This document shows positions 6,838-14,564 of a stretch of 22,365 nt of DNA, in pieces. The notes beneath the pieces are model-generated. The model saw nothing but the letters and a program-made list of their open reading frames with translations. It made no database searches and was not told the DNA's origin. A program made the translations under genes and the position numbers. Source of the DNA: Phycisphaerae bacterium (GTDB taxonomy: Bacteria; Planctomycetota; Phycisphaerae; Phycisphaerales; SM1A02); contig NYSW01000039.1 of the NCBI GenBank assembly GCA_002683195.1, forward strand, positions 1 through 22,365, in the 5' to 3' direction. Positions within the stretch are counted from its first letter, which is position 1; the number at the start of each line of letters is the position of its first letter.

Positions 6838-8540
6838 GAACGTTGATTCGACCATTGGTGGTGGCGGTGCTCGTTCTGGGAGGTCTCGTCGGTCTCACCA
6901 ATCGGGCCGAGGCCACGGACTCGGTCCTGGTCGCGTCCTCGGGGCGTCATGTCTTCGTGGTTCGGCCCGCCACTGAAGGCCAGCGTTGGGAACTCGCCCA
7001 CCTCGACGTGGAGGTCGGTTCCGCCGCCATTCGAACGATTCATCGTCTGTCCAGCCGGCCCGAAGCGATCGCGGCGGATGGGGAACGGTGCTGGTTGGTC
7101 CTCCCCCCGCGGGATGCGGACCGTGTCACCCGTCTGGTCATCTCCATCGGAGTCGCGCGGCATCCCATCAACGGGGTCTGGTACGCCACGCCTCCCGGAA
7201 ACCCCCGGGTCCTTCCGCCGGTGCCGACCGAGCCGGAGGTTGCCGGGATCACGGCCGACGAGGATGAGGTCCTGCTCGTCTTCCGCCCCAGTCAGCGGGG
7301 AGTTCGAGGGGTGTCCCGGCCCGACCGGCCGGAGTCCGCCACCGAGGGACCCGAGTCGCCCCCCGCGGAGACGGACGGGGAGAGGAGGCGTCGACCCTCG
7401 GTGATTCCGGAGATCGATGTTGATCGCGGAGGCGTGATCCGATTCGTCCGGCCCGCGGGGCGGACCTGGGAATCGGTGCCCTCGCCGGAGGGTTTCGAAG
7501 CCGCATCCGAGGTGCTGGTCGGTCGGGTGGATCATCGATCCGGCCGAGCGCCGGCCATCGCCTGGCAAACGCCGAGCGGGACGCTGCAGCAGTCGCGATT
7601 CAGCGGCGACGATCCTGGCTGGGAGTCGATCCGAGTCGACGGGGTGACGGGGAAGCCATTCGCGTTGGAGGCGATCCCCGGAAGAACCATGCTCGGCACC
7701 CGGACCGAGGGCGGCCTGGTGGTCTCCGATCTGATTCCTCCCGTGCCGGTCAGCGTTTCAGCCGTCGCGAAGGACGGGGACAACCAGGAGGCGGCGACCC
7801 TTCGGACGCTGGCGGAGATTCCCAACGGAACGCCGGCCGGTATTCGCAAGGCGGGGATGGTCCTGACCAGCAGCGGCCCGTGGTTGGTCGGGGTCGCCGG
7901 GGAGGCGGTCGAAATCGTGAGCATCGATCGGGCGGATGGCCGCGTCTCGGACCCCGTGGTCGCGACCGAAGTGGAGGCCGAGGGCTCGCTGGTTCAGTAT
8001 CCGATCATCGGCATCGTCATGATGTCGGCCTTCATGGCGGCCTTTCTGCTCCGTCCGGGCATCGAGAAGGCACCTTCGGTGCCGGAGCCGGGGCTGGTCG
8101 CGTTGGGTTTTCCTCGTCGAGCCGCCGGACTCTGCATCGATCTCGCTCCCGGGGCGATGGCGGCCGTGGTCATCTACGGACTCGAGCCGGCGATATTCGT
8201 GGCTGACGTCCTGGAGGGTCGGCTTGCCAGTGCCTCGCCGTTGCTGGCGATGGTCCTGATCTCCGCTGGGCTCTCGGGGGTGCTTGAGGTTCTGACCGGC
8301 CGTTCCATCGGGAAGTGGCTGGTCCGGGGCCGGATTCTCGCACTGGACGGTTCGCCGGCGACTCGTCTGCAGCGAAGCCTTCGCGCCGGCCTGAAGCTGG
8401 CGGTGCTGTTGTTCTGGCCGCTGGCGATCTTCGGTCTTTTCGAGCCTCTGGGCCGCGGAATCCCTGAACTCCTCACTCGGACCGTCGTCGCTTCGGGCCA
8501 TCAGGTGCCGGATGAGCCCTCGGATTCGGACTCGATTTAA
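6834..8540 (+). CDS. Exported protein with C-terminal RDD membrane domain
   Basis: The 568-residue product begins with a convincing signal peptide (M-R-T-L-I-R-P then a hydrophobic core, with A-E-A before T28 as a likely cleavage site). A roughly 360-residue extracytoplasmic region follows, with repeated strand-like segments such as S-G-R-H-V-F-V-V that suggest a beta-rich or propeller-like fold. It is interrupted by a proline/glutamate/arginine-rich linker near 160-190. A membrane helix spans about 390-408. An RDD-like domain begins near 427 with R-R-A-A-G-L-C-I-D and includes G-K-W-L-V-R-G-R-I-L-A-L-D-G-S, with three or four helices. RDD proteins are linked to transport or envelope roles, often without known substrate. 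The chosen ATG at 6834 overlaps the upstream stop; the frame is open further upstream but lacks the signal peptide. The operon ends here and a strong hairpin follows. Confidence 0.85.
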   Translation: MRTLIRPLVVAVLVLGGLVGLTNRAEATDSVLVASSGRHVFVVRPATEGQRWELAHLDVEVGSAAIRTIHRLSSRPEAIAADGERCWLVLPPRDADRVTRLVISIGVARHPINGVWYATPPGNPRVLPPVPTEPEVAGITADEDEVLLVFRPSQRGVRGVSRPDRPESATEGPESPPAETDGERRRRPSVIPEIDVDRGGVIRFVRPAGRTWESVPSPEGFEAASEVLVGRVDHRSGRAPAIAWQTPSGTLQQSRFSGDDPGWESIRVDGVTGKPFALEAIPGRTMLGTRTEGGLVVSDLIPPVPVSVSAVAKDGDNQEAATLRTLAEIPNGTPAGIRKAGMVLTSSGPWLVGVAGEAVEIVSIDRADGRVSDPVVATEVEAEGSLVQYPIIGIVMMSAFMAAFLLRPGIEKAPSVPEPGLVALGFPRRAAGLCIDLAPGAMAAVVIYGLEPAIFVADVLEGRLASASPLLAMVLISAGLSGVLEVLTGRSIGKWLVRGRILALDGSPATRLQRSLRAGLKLAVLLFWPLAIFGLFEPLGRGIPELLTRTVVASGHQVPDEPSDSDSI

Positions 8541-8546
8541 ATTCAA

Positions 8547-8567
8547 TTCGCGCACCCGATGCGCGAA
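8547..8567 (+). terminator. Strong 8-bp hairpin after the RDD operon
   Basis: TTCGCGCA pairs perfectly with TGCGCGAA around a 5-base loop, starting seven bases after the stop codon of the RDD gene. No T-run follows (next bases CGATCGG). It could be a U-less terminator, an mRNA 3' stabiliser, or an operator. Its position at the end of one operon and before another favours a termination or 3'-end role. Confidence 0.5.
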
Positions 8568-8659
8568 CGATCGGCAGATGTGGAGGATTCTCGATCCTGC
8601 AGCCGATGAATGTTGCGCCGGCGAATGGATTTGCCGCGATCGTCACGCCCCAGTGGTCG

Positions 8660-8675
8660 GATTTCCTCGGAAATC
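8660..8675. repeat. Inverted repeat upstream of the flagellar operon
   Basis: GATTTCC and GGAAATC form a perfect 7-base dyad separated by TC, ending 31 bases before the GTG start of the first gene. A near-continuous palindrome with almost no loop suits a dimeric DNA-binding protein better than an RNA hairpin. No known operator matches it by eye. Confidence 0.45.
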
Positions 8676-8706
8676 GATCCCGGTCAGGGCGGGTTGAGAG
8701 GATCTC

Positions 8707-11385
8707 GTGTCAGACGGTCAGTCAAAAAACGAGCCTGAGGCTCCCTTGAAGCCCGATTCGGCTGTGGACTCCACCGCCGAAGAGAGGCCCACGGATGATT
8801 CCAAGGCTGTCGGTCGTGGTGTCCGATCGGCGTGGCAGTTCCCGCTCATCGGGGTCTCCCTGCTCGCAATCGTCGCTGCCCTGGTCCAGCGAGGGGTCGA
8901 TTCGGCGCCGGTGGCGGATCCCGCCGCCGACCTCGCGATGGCCCGTCAGGCGGTTGATGTTGGGGATCTGGATCGGGCGGCGGAGCATCTGCTGGCGGCC
9001 GAGCCTCATCTCGCGGAGAACGTCTCGCTCCTTGGTGAATACCACCTGCTGGTGGCCGATCATCGGGCGAATTCCGTCTCCCCGGTGGTCTCCGCCCCCG
9101 TCAATCAGGCGGCCCAGGTGTTTCAGGCCTACGAACGGGCGGAACAGGATGGAATCTCGCTCGATCTTTCCCGACGATTCGTCATGGCGAAGGCTCGGCT
9201 GGCGGCCGGGGAGGACGCCGATGCCCTGGAACGACTCGATCGAATCTCGGTCGAACTCGAAGCGATCGGGGATCTGGCCAGGCTCTCGATCGCCAATCGG
9301 CTACGCCATGATCTGCGGCGACGTGCCATCGAAACCTCGCTTGCCGCCGGCGCCTCGGTGACCGAAGTTCGTCAGGATGTGGATCTTCTGCTCGCGGAAT
9401 CACCGGGCATTGAAATCGACGCCTGGGCTGTTCTTCTCGACGCCCGGCTCCGGTTGTCGGACGGTTCGGTCGAGAATCTGGTCCGGGATCTCGGGCTTGC
9501 GATGCATCGGCTGGAAGGTCGGGCGAGTGATCGCGAAGACCCGCTGGGATCCATCGACTGGGCCGGGCTCTGGGTGGTGCTCGGACACGCCTACCGCGAA
9601 GAGCTTGGATTGCCGGATCGCTCCGCGGAGTGCTATCACATCGCCCTCGACCGACTCCGGGCGACCGGACGGATCGCGGCGGAAGCGTCTCTCTCTCTCG
9701 GCGAACTCGAGATCGAACATGCCCTCGGGGAGATGAATCGCGGAATCTTCGCCACGGACCTGGCCGATGCGACCTCGCGTTTCGAGACGGTGCTGGGTAT
9801 CACCGATGCGACACTCGAACAGAAGGTGCTCGCTCAAGCCGGCCTGATGCATCTCGAAGTTCTGCGGCATGATCATCTCGCGGCGATCGACGGCATGGCT
9901 CGGCTGGCGGTGTTGGTGGAGGCCATCGGACCCGGATTGGAAGTCGCCCGCGATCGAGCGATCCAAGTGGCGTTGGAAGGCGCGGAACGCTCGGCGAAGT
10001 CGGCGTTCGAGGCCGAGATCTTCGAAGCGGTCACCTTGCACGATGCGACCGCCGATTACGCCATCTTCATCCACCGACACGGTGGGACGCCGGCGGATCG
10101 CCGGCGAGGTCTCGAATTCCTCGCGACGGCTCGGGAGCGGGCCGCCGGTCTCATTCTTCGGCCGTACCTCGAGGGCGACGACCCCCGGGTCGAGAAGGCG
10201 ATCGAATTCGTACCGGTCGAGGTCCGTCTGGAAGCGGCGCGGCGATTCGCGGCCGCGGCCGAGGCGATGGACGAAGTCGAGATGGCACTCCAGGGCGAAG
10301 ATCGGGATCGGTTCCTCGTTCTCTGGCGGGCGGCGACCCTGCACGACAAGGCGGGCGCGGTACAGCCGGCGCTTTCCCGCTACGTGCGATTCGTCGAGAG
10401 TCAGTCGCCGGAGGCACGGCTCTGGCCGGAGGCGGTGTATCGGGTGGCCGCGGCGCATCATTCGCTTCGCTCCCTGCCCGAGGCGGAAGCCTGGTACCGA
10501 CGCTTGCTCGAGCAGATGGGGGCCGCCCGGGACGAAGTCAGTGAATTCACGACCCGGGCCCGCGTCGGGCTGGCTCGCGTTCTCATGGAACTCGGCGGCG
10601 AATCGGCGATTCCCGAGGCGGAATCGCTCTTGAATCACGTGCTGTCCGGCACGGCGCGAGACGCGATCGAGCCGCGGGTGCCGGAGTACCGTCTCGCGTT
10701 GCTCCAGTTGGTCCGGCTGCTGGGAGAGACCGCACGCTGGCAGGACCAGGCGGGACGGGGGAATGAGTGGCTCGAGCGTTATCCCGGTGATCCCCGCTGG
10801 GGTGAACTCGCGGCTCGAACCGGTGCCGCCCTGCTGAGACATGCGGATGAGATTCGTCGGCTGGCGATGGTGGAGGCCGCGGCCGCCAACCCTTCGCTGG
10901 CGTCGGCGGCTGAAGAGGAGCGGGTACGGGCCCTTTCGCTCGCGGGATTCCGGCTCGAGGACGCGATTCGAGACCTCGGAGGTCGCACCGCGGCTGGACT
11001 CGATCCGCTCGAGTCACGCCTTCTCCGTTCCGCGTATCTGCATCGAGGCATCGTGGCGGGCGATCGTGGTGATCATGCCGCGGCGATCCGACTGCACCGT
11101 GATACCGAGCAACGATTCGCGGGTGAACCAGTGGCGATCGCGGCCCTGATCTGCATGGCGGAGGTCGCGGATCGGACCGGTGATCGCATGGTCGCGGCGG
11201 AAGCCACCCGACGCGCTCGCAAGCGTCTGCAGCACCTTCATCGTGAATCACCCGGGCTCGCCTCTCCGATCGAGTCCCTCGGGCCGGAATTGTTCGTGGG
11301 CGCCGGGGAAGAGACCTTGAGTCGCTGGCTGTCGGCCTTTCCTCCCGGCGTCGGCATCGCGGTGGGCGTGGAGGAGGATCAATGA
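8707..11385 (+). CDS. Large membrane-anchored helical-repeat (TPR-like) protein at the head of the flagellar operon
   Basis: I do not recognise a named family. The 892-residue product has a hydrophilic N-terminus ending in basic residues (G-R-G-V-R), one membrane helix at about 43-60, and more than 800 residues of alpha-helical, alanine-, leucine- and glutamate-rich sequence. Paired-helix segments such as A-R-Q-A-V-D-V-G-D-L-D-R-A-A-E-H-L-L-A-A-E look like tetratricopeptide repeats, as do segments near 550-620 and 780-830. By the positive-inside rule the repeats should be extracytoplasmic. The GTG start is supported by GAGAGG at 8696-8701, five bases upstream. The stop overlaps the FlgN-like start by ATGA. 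Co-translation with flagellar genes suggests a role in flagellum assembly, anchoring or control, but none is demonstrated; an unrelated scaffold role remains possible. Confidence 0.85.
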   Translation: MSDGQSKNEPEAPLKPDSAVDSTAEERPTDDSKAVGRGVRSAWQFPLIGVSLLAIVAALVQRGVDSAPVADPAADLAMARQAVDVGDLDRAAEHLLAAEPHLAENVSLLGEYHLLVADHRANSVSPVVSAPVNQAAQVFQAYERAEQDGISLDLSRRFVMAKARLAAGEDADALERLDRISVELEAIGDLARLSIANRLRHDLRRRAIETSLAAGASVTEVRQDVDLLLAESPGIEIDAWAVLLDARLRLSDGSVENLVRDLGLAMHRLEGRASDREDPLGSIDWAGLWVVLGHAYREELGLPDRSAECYHIALDRLRATGRIAAEASLSLGELEIEHALGEMNRGIFATDLADATSRFETVLGITDATLEQKVLAQAGLMHLEVLRHDHLAAIDGMARLAVLVEAIGPGLEVARDRAIQVALEGAERSAKSAFEAEIFEAVTLHDATADYAIFIHRHGGTPADRRRGLEFLATARERAAGLILRPYLEGDDPRVEKAIEFVPVEVRLEAARRFAAAAEAMDEVEMALQGEDRDRFLVLWRAATLHDKAGAVQPALSRYVRFVESQSPEARLWPEAVYRVAAAHHSLRSLPEAEAWYRRLLEQMGAARDEVSEFTTRARVGLARVLMELGGESAIPEAESLLNHVLSGTARDAIEPRVPEYRLALLQLVRLLGETARWQDQAGRGNEWLERYPGDPRWGELAARTGAALLRHADEIRRLAMVEAAAANPSLASAAEEERVRALSLAGFRLEDAIRDLGGRTAAGLDPLESRLLRSAYLHRGIVAGDRGDHAAAIRLHRDTEQRFAGEPVAIAALICMAEVADRTGDRMVAAEATRRARKRLQHLHRESPGLASPIESLGPELFVGAGEETLSRWLSAFPPGVGIAVGVEEDQ

Positions 11386-11870
11386 GCGATTCCGTTCGCA
11401 ACACGTCCGCCTCCGACGAGGCGGTGGGGCGGGTGATCTCCCGGCTCCGTACCCGGGTGGCGCTGCTGAGCGAACTCGACGCGGTGACGCGGCGAAGGAC
11501 CGCGGCGATCGCCGACGAGCGTCTGGATGCGATCGCCCGCCTGGGCGAGGCACGGCAGGGAATCGTGGAGCGGTTGCTCGCCACCTCGATCGACCTCGAG
11601 GCCGCGGCTCGCGAAGCCGCGGGTTCCGCCTCGCCGGAAGCGATGCGGCTGGTTGGAGAAGCCACCACCCTGCTCGCGGGAATCGAAGAAGCCGACCGTC
11701 ACGACGAGGCCATACTTCGAGCGACGGGTGAACGAGTGCGCCAGGAGATCGAACAGGTCTCCCGGGCGGATCGAGCCGGTCGGGCCTATCGAGGACCCGC
11801 GGGTGGCGGATTCGGTGGCACGGTGACCAGAACGAGCCTCGGCGACTCGAGAACGGAGCGGACCGGATGA
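11382..11870 (+). CDS. FlgN-like flagellar export chaperone (probable)
   Basis: FlgN proteins escort the hook-filament junction proteins FlgK and FlgL to the flagellar export apparatus. The 162-residue product is largely helical and coiled-coil-like from about 12 to 130. It ends in a glycine-rich flexible tail (G-P-A-G-G-G-F-G-G) after A-Y-R-G, as FlgN-like proteins often do. FlgN sequences diverge strongly, so support comes from size, helical content, tail and position between flagellar genes. A strong Shine-Dalgarno, GGAGG at 11373-11377, lies inside the end of the upstream gene, and the start overlaps that gene's stop. The stop in turn overlaps the kinase start at 11867-11870. An alternative is a FliT-like or other small helical chaperone. 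Confidence 0.6.
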   Translation: MSDSVRNTSASDEAVGRVISRLRTRVALLSELDAVTRRRTAAIADERLDAIARLGEARQGIVERLLATSIDLEAAAREAAGSASPEAMRLVGEATTLLAGIEEADRHDEAILRATGERVRQEIEQVSRADRAGRAYRGPAGGGFGGTVTRTSLGDSRTERTG

Positions 11871-12901
11871 GTGTTCTTCCCTCCATCGATCCCGCGGCCC
11901 TCGCGGCCGGGCGGGGGCCCAGCATCGACGCGGCCGAATTCGCGGAACTCGTCCGGGCCTTCAATGAAGTCACCGCGAGGCTGGAGTCGACCCACGGCTC
12001 GCTCCAACGCGAAGTCGGTTCGCTCAAGCAGGAACTCGCGGACGCGCAGGCCCGCCTTCGTCGCTCTCGTCAGCTGGCAGCCCTCGGGGAGATGGCCGCG
12101 GGCATCGCCCACGAGATCCGCAATCCACTGGGGGCGATCGGGCTCACGCTCGAGGCGCTGACCGAGGATCTGGAAGGACGGCCGGAACAGCTTGAGCTCT
12201 GCGGACGGGTCTCCCGGGCCGTCGGGCGACTCGATGGAATCGTGGGCGACGTGCTGGCATTCGCCCGGGACACCCGAGTGCGTCCCGAAGCGACCCCGCT
12301 GCAGGGCCCGTTGCTGGCGGCGCTCGCCGCCACCGAGGATCTCATCGAACGTCACGACATCGACGTGGATCTCGAACTGGATGAGGCGGCGTCCGCGGAG
12401 ATCGATGCATCGCTCCTAGAGCAGGCGCTGCTCAACATCATGCGGAACGCGTGTGAAGCGATGTGCTCGACCGCGGCCCCTCATCGTTTGGTGGTCCGAC
12501 TTTCGTCGGTGGAGCTGCGTGATCCCGACGCCGGCCGCGTGGGGCACTCGATGATCGAGATCGTCGACACCGGCCCCGGTATTCCGGAGGACGTGCGGCA
12601 GAGGATGTTCAACCCGTTCTTCACCACCCGGGCGGAAGGCACGGGGCTGGGGCTGGCGATCGTGCATCGGATCGTCGATGCCCATGGTGGCCGGCTCGAC
12701 GTGAAATCCGGTGAATCGGGCACTTCGATTCGAGTCTCGCTTCCCGTGATCTTCCAGGGAGAACGAATGGAAACGAGTGAGGAGAGCGGCCAGAGTCTCG
12801 GAGATGCCGTTCGGCGGCGGGTTCGAGACAACGCGGACGCAGGATCCGGTTCCAGGCCTGAAGTCGGGCCCGGGGAGGAAAGCGATCGCGGCGCGGCCTG
12901 A
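11867..12901 (+). CDS. Soluble sensor histidine kinase paired with the sigma-54 regulator (FleS/FlrB-like)
   Basis: This kinase should autophosphorylate and pass phosphate to the response regulator encoded next. The 344-residue product has no membrane helix and no PAS or GAF domain, only a short helical stretch at about 22-68. The phospho-acceptor is H82 in G-I-A-H-E-I-R-N-P-L. The ATP-binding domain has the N-box N-I-M-R-N-A-C-E-A-M at 190-199, D-T-G-P-G-I-P from 234, and G-T-G-L-G-L-A from 258. The last roughly 45 residues form a hydrophilic tail after the catalytic domain. The lack of a sensor domain matches flagellar kinases that read assembly state from the cytoplasm, such as FlrB/FleS/FlgS types. 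The start overlaps the FlgN-like stop (ATGA). Confidence 0.92.
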   Translation: MSVLPSIDPAALAAGRGPSIDAAEFAELVRAFNEVTARLESTHGSLQREVGSLKQELADAQARLRRSRQLAALGEMAAGIAHEIRNPLGAIGLTLEALTEDLEGRPEQLELCGRVSRAVGRLDGIVGDVLAFARDTRVRPEATPLQGPLLAALAATEDLIERHDIDVDLELDEAASAEIDASLLEQALLNIMRNACEAMCSTAAPHRLVVRLSSVELRDPDAGRVGHSMIEIVDTGPGIPEDVRQRMFNPFFTTRAEGTGLGLAIVHRIVDAHGGRLDVKSGESGTSIRVSLPVIFQGERMETSEESGQSLGDAVRRRVRDNADAGSGSRPEVGPGEESDRGAA

Positions 12902-12936
12902 TCCGTGTCTGCGTGGGTTCATTGATTCGAAACGAG

Positions 12937-12950
12937 CGGCATGGATGCCG
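12937..12950 (+). repeat. Short hairpin just upstream of the response-regulator ribosome site
   Basis: CGGCAT and ATGCCG form a perfect 6-base dyad around GG, ending two bases before the GGAG Shine-Dalgarno at 12953-12956. It could modulate translation of the regulator or arise by chance. Confidence 0.35.
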
Positions 12951-12963
12951 ATGGAGCTTAGCT

Positions 12964-14457
12964 ATGGCGAAGGTACTGGTCGTCGACGACAAGGAAATGA
13001 TGCGGGACAGCGTGGCCACCATTCTGGGGAGACGCGGTCATGCGGTGGTGGTCGCCGCCGGCGGTGAGCAGGCGTTGGAGCGGATCGCGGAAAAACGACC
13101 CGACGTGGTCGTCACCGATCTTCAGATGCCCGGGATGAGCGGGCTGGACCTCCTGGCGGCGATTCGTCGCATCGATGAAGACCTGCCGGTGGTGTTCATG
13201 ACCGCCTACGGCTCGGTCGAGACCGCGGTGGAGGCGATGCGGGACGGAGCCTTCGACTACGTGACCAAGCCGTTCGGTGGAGACGAACTCGGGATTTCCG
13301 TGGAACGGGCGGTCGAGCATGGTCGGCTTCGGCGGGAGAACGACCTGCTCAAGGCCGCCGCCGGGCCGCCGGTGGCCATCGCGTCCGGAAATCGAATGGT
13401 CGGCAGGGGGCCGGTGATGAGCGTGGTGCGGGAACGGCTGGAACGGATCGCCGACAGTCACGGCACGGTTCTGATCACGGGGGAAAGCGGTACCGGCAAG
13501 GAGGTCGCGGCTCGATTCATCCACGAGTCCAGTCCCCGCCGTGAAGGGCCGTTCCTCGCCATCAACTGCGCGGCACTGTCGGTGAGCCTGCTGGAGAGTG
13601 AACTCTTCGGCCACGAAAAGGGCGCGTTCACCGGCGCGGACAAGTTGCGAAAGGGGCGGTTCGAGCTCGCCGACGGCGGCACGCTCCTCCTCGACGAGAT
13701 CAGTGAGATTCCGCCGGAGCTTCAGGCGAAGCTGCTGCGAGTCCTGCAGGAAAGGACCTTCGAACGGGTCGGGTCCAGTCAGACGCGGACGGTCGATGTC
13801 AGAGTCATCGCGACGACCAATCGGGATCTGGAGTCCGAGGTCGACGCGGGCCGGTTCCGAGGCGATCTCTTCTTTCGTTTGAACGTGCTGCCGATCGAGA
13901 TGCCGTCGCTTCGAGCCCGACCCGAGGATCTCGGGGAGCTCGCCGGCCACTTCCTCACCGCGGTCGGAGCCCGCGAAGGACGGGCGCCGCGACGATTCGA
14001 TGACGATGCCCTGGAAGTCCTCCGGCGATACGCCTGGCCGGGAAATGTTCGAGAACTCCAGAACATCTGCGAGCGGGCGGCGGTGCTTGCCACCGACGAG
14101 GTCATATCCGCGTCGCTGGTGGGTCCCTGGCTCCCGCCGATGAACGCCACGTCCCGATCCGCGCCGCGGTTGACCGGGGGGGTGGAGATCGAACTCGCGG
14201 GTGGTTCGATCGAATCCAAGCCCCTGACCTCCCCGACCGGATCCTCGGAAGGCACGGCGGGTGCTTCGGAGGGGTGGCTCGCCTGTGATGGCCAGCTGAC
14301 GCTGGCGGACATCGAACGGGAGACCATCGTGGCCACCCTCAAGCGAAACAGCGGGCATCGTCAGAAGTCGGCTCGGGCCCTGGGGATCGGCGTGCGAACT
14401 CTGGGGCTCAAGCTGAAGAAGTGGAAGGAAGACGAGATCGTCGCCGCCGATCTGTGA
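12964..14457 (+). CDS. Sigma-54-dependent response regulator of flagellar genes (FleR/FlrC/FlbD-like)
   Basis: This is an NtrC-family activator: phosphorylated by the preceding kinase, it should open sigma-54 promoters, most likely for later flagellar genes. The 497-residue product has a receiver domain (1-120) with acidic residues D8-D9, phospho-acceptor D52 in V-T-D-L-Q-M-P-G, and K near 103 in V-T-K-P-F. The AAA+ domain has Walker A G-E-S-G-T-G-K at 173-179, the sigma-54 contact loop G-A-F-T-G-A at 220-225, and Walker B T-L-L-L-D-E ending at 245. A flexible linker follows, then a Fis-type helix-turn-helix near 450-490 (K-S-A-R-A-L-G-I-G-V-R-T-L). The ATG at 12964 was chosen because GGAG at 12953-12956 lies seven bases upstream and M-A-K-V-L-V-V-D-D is the usual receiver start. 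The frame is open 17 codons further up. Confidence 0.95.
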   Translation: MAKVLVVDDKEMMRDSVATILGRRGHAVVVAAGGEQALERIAEKRPDVVVTDLQMPGMSGLDLLAAIRRIDEDLPVVFMTAYGSVETAVEAMRDGAFDYVTKPFGGDELGISVERAVEHGRLRRENDLLKAAAGPPVAIASGNRMVGRGPVMSVVRERLERIADSHGTVLITGESGTGKEVAARFIHESSPRREGPFLAINCAALSVSLLESELFGHEKGAFTGADKLRKGRFELADGGTLLLDEISEIPPELQAKLLRVLQERTFERVGSSQTRTVDVRVIATTNRDLESEVDAGRFRGDLFFRLNVLPIEMPSLRARPEDLGELAGHFLTAVGAREGRAPRRFDDDALEVLRRYAWPGNVRELQNICERAAVLATDEVISASLVGPWLPPMNATSRSAPRLTGGVEIELAGGSIESKPLTSPTGSSEGTAGASEGWLACDGQLTLADIERETIVATLKRNSGHRQKSARALGIGVRTLGLKLKKWKEDEIVAADL

Positions 14458-14529
14458 TCGTTTCGAGCTGATCGTCAACGGCAGGAATGGCGCGAACAAC
14501 CGCGCAATTTCCGCCCCGAACTCACATCA

Positions 14530-14546
14530 GGCGCCGATTCGGCGCC
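14530..14546 (+). repeat. GC-rich palindrome in the flgB leader
   Basis: GGCGCCGA and TCGGCGCC form a perfect 8-base dyad around a single T. It ends five bases before the flgB Shine-Dalgarno (GGAGG, 14552-14556). As RNA it would form a 7-base stem with a 3-base loop in the leader; as DNA it could be an operator. It has no T-run, so it is unlikely to be an intrinsic terminator. Confidence 0.5.
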
Positions 14547-14564
14547 ACTCCGGAGGATCCGGAC

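Larger units (their letters stand above)
8541..8706 (+). promoter_or_regulatory. Intergenic region upstream of the flagellar operon
   Basis: This 166-base gap separates the RDD operon from the long flagellar operon and should contain its first promoter. It holds the 8547-8567 hairpin and a second dyad at 8660-8675. I looked for sigma-54 elements (GG, ten bases, GC) and found none with correct spacing; one near match around 8626-8633 is one base too long. No clear sigma-70 pair is visible. A short open frame crossing this gap is not supported. Confidence 0.4.

Noticed and set aside
8612..8636. Possible sigma-54 element before the first flagellar-operon gene
   Set aside because: GG to GC spacing is again 11, and the GG lies in CCGGCG rather than TGGC.
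8512..8697. 61-codon plus-strand frame spanning the end of the RDD gene and the gap after it
   Set aside because: It overlaps the RDD gene's end in another frame, crosses the hairpin and dyad, lacks a ribosome site, and its product looks random.
14488..14510. Possible sigma-54 promoter before flgB (TGGCGCG...CGCGCA)
   Set aside because: GG and GC are 11 bases apart rather than the strict 10, and the -12 lacks the usual TT before GC.
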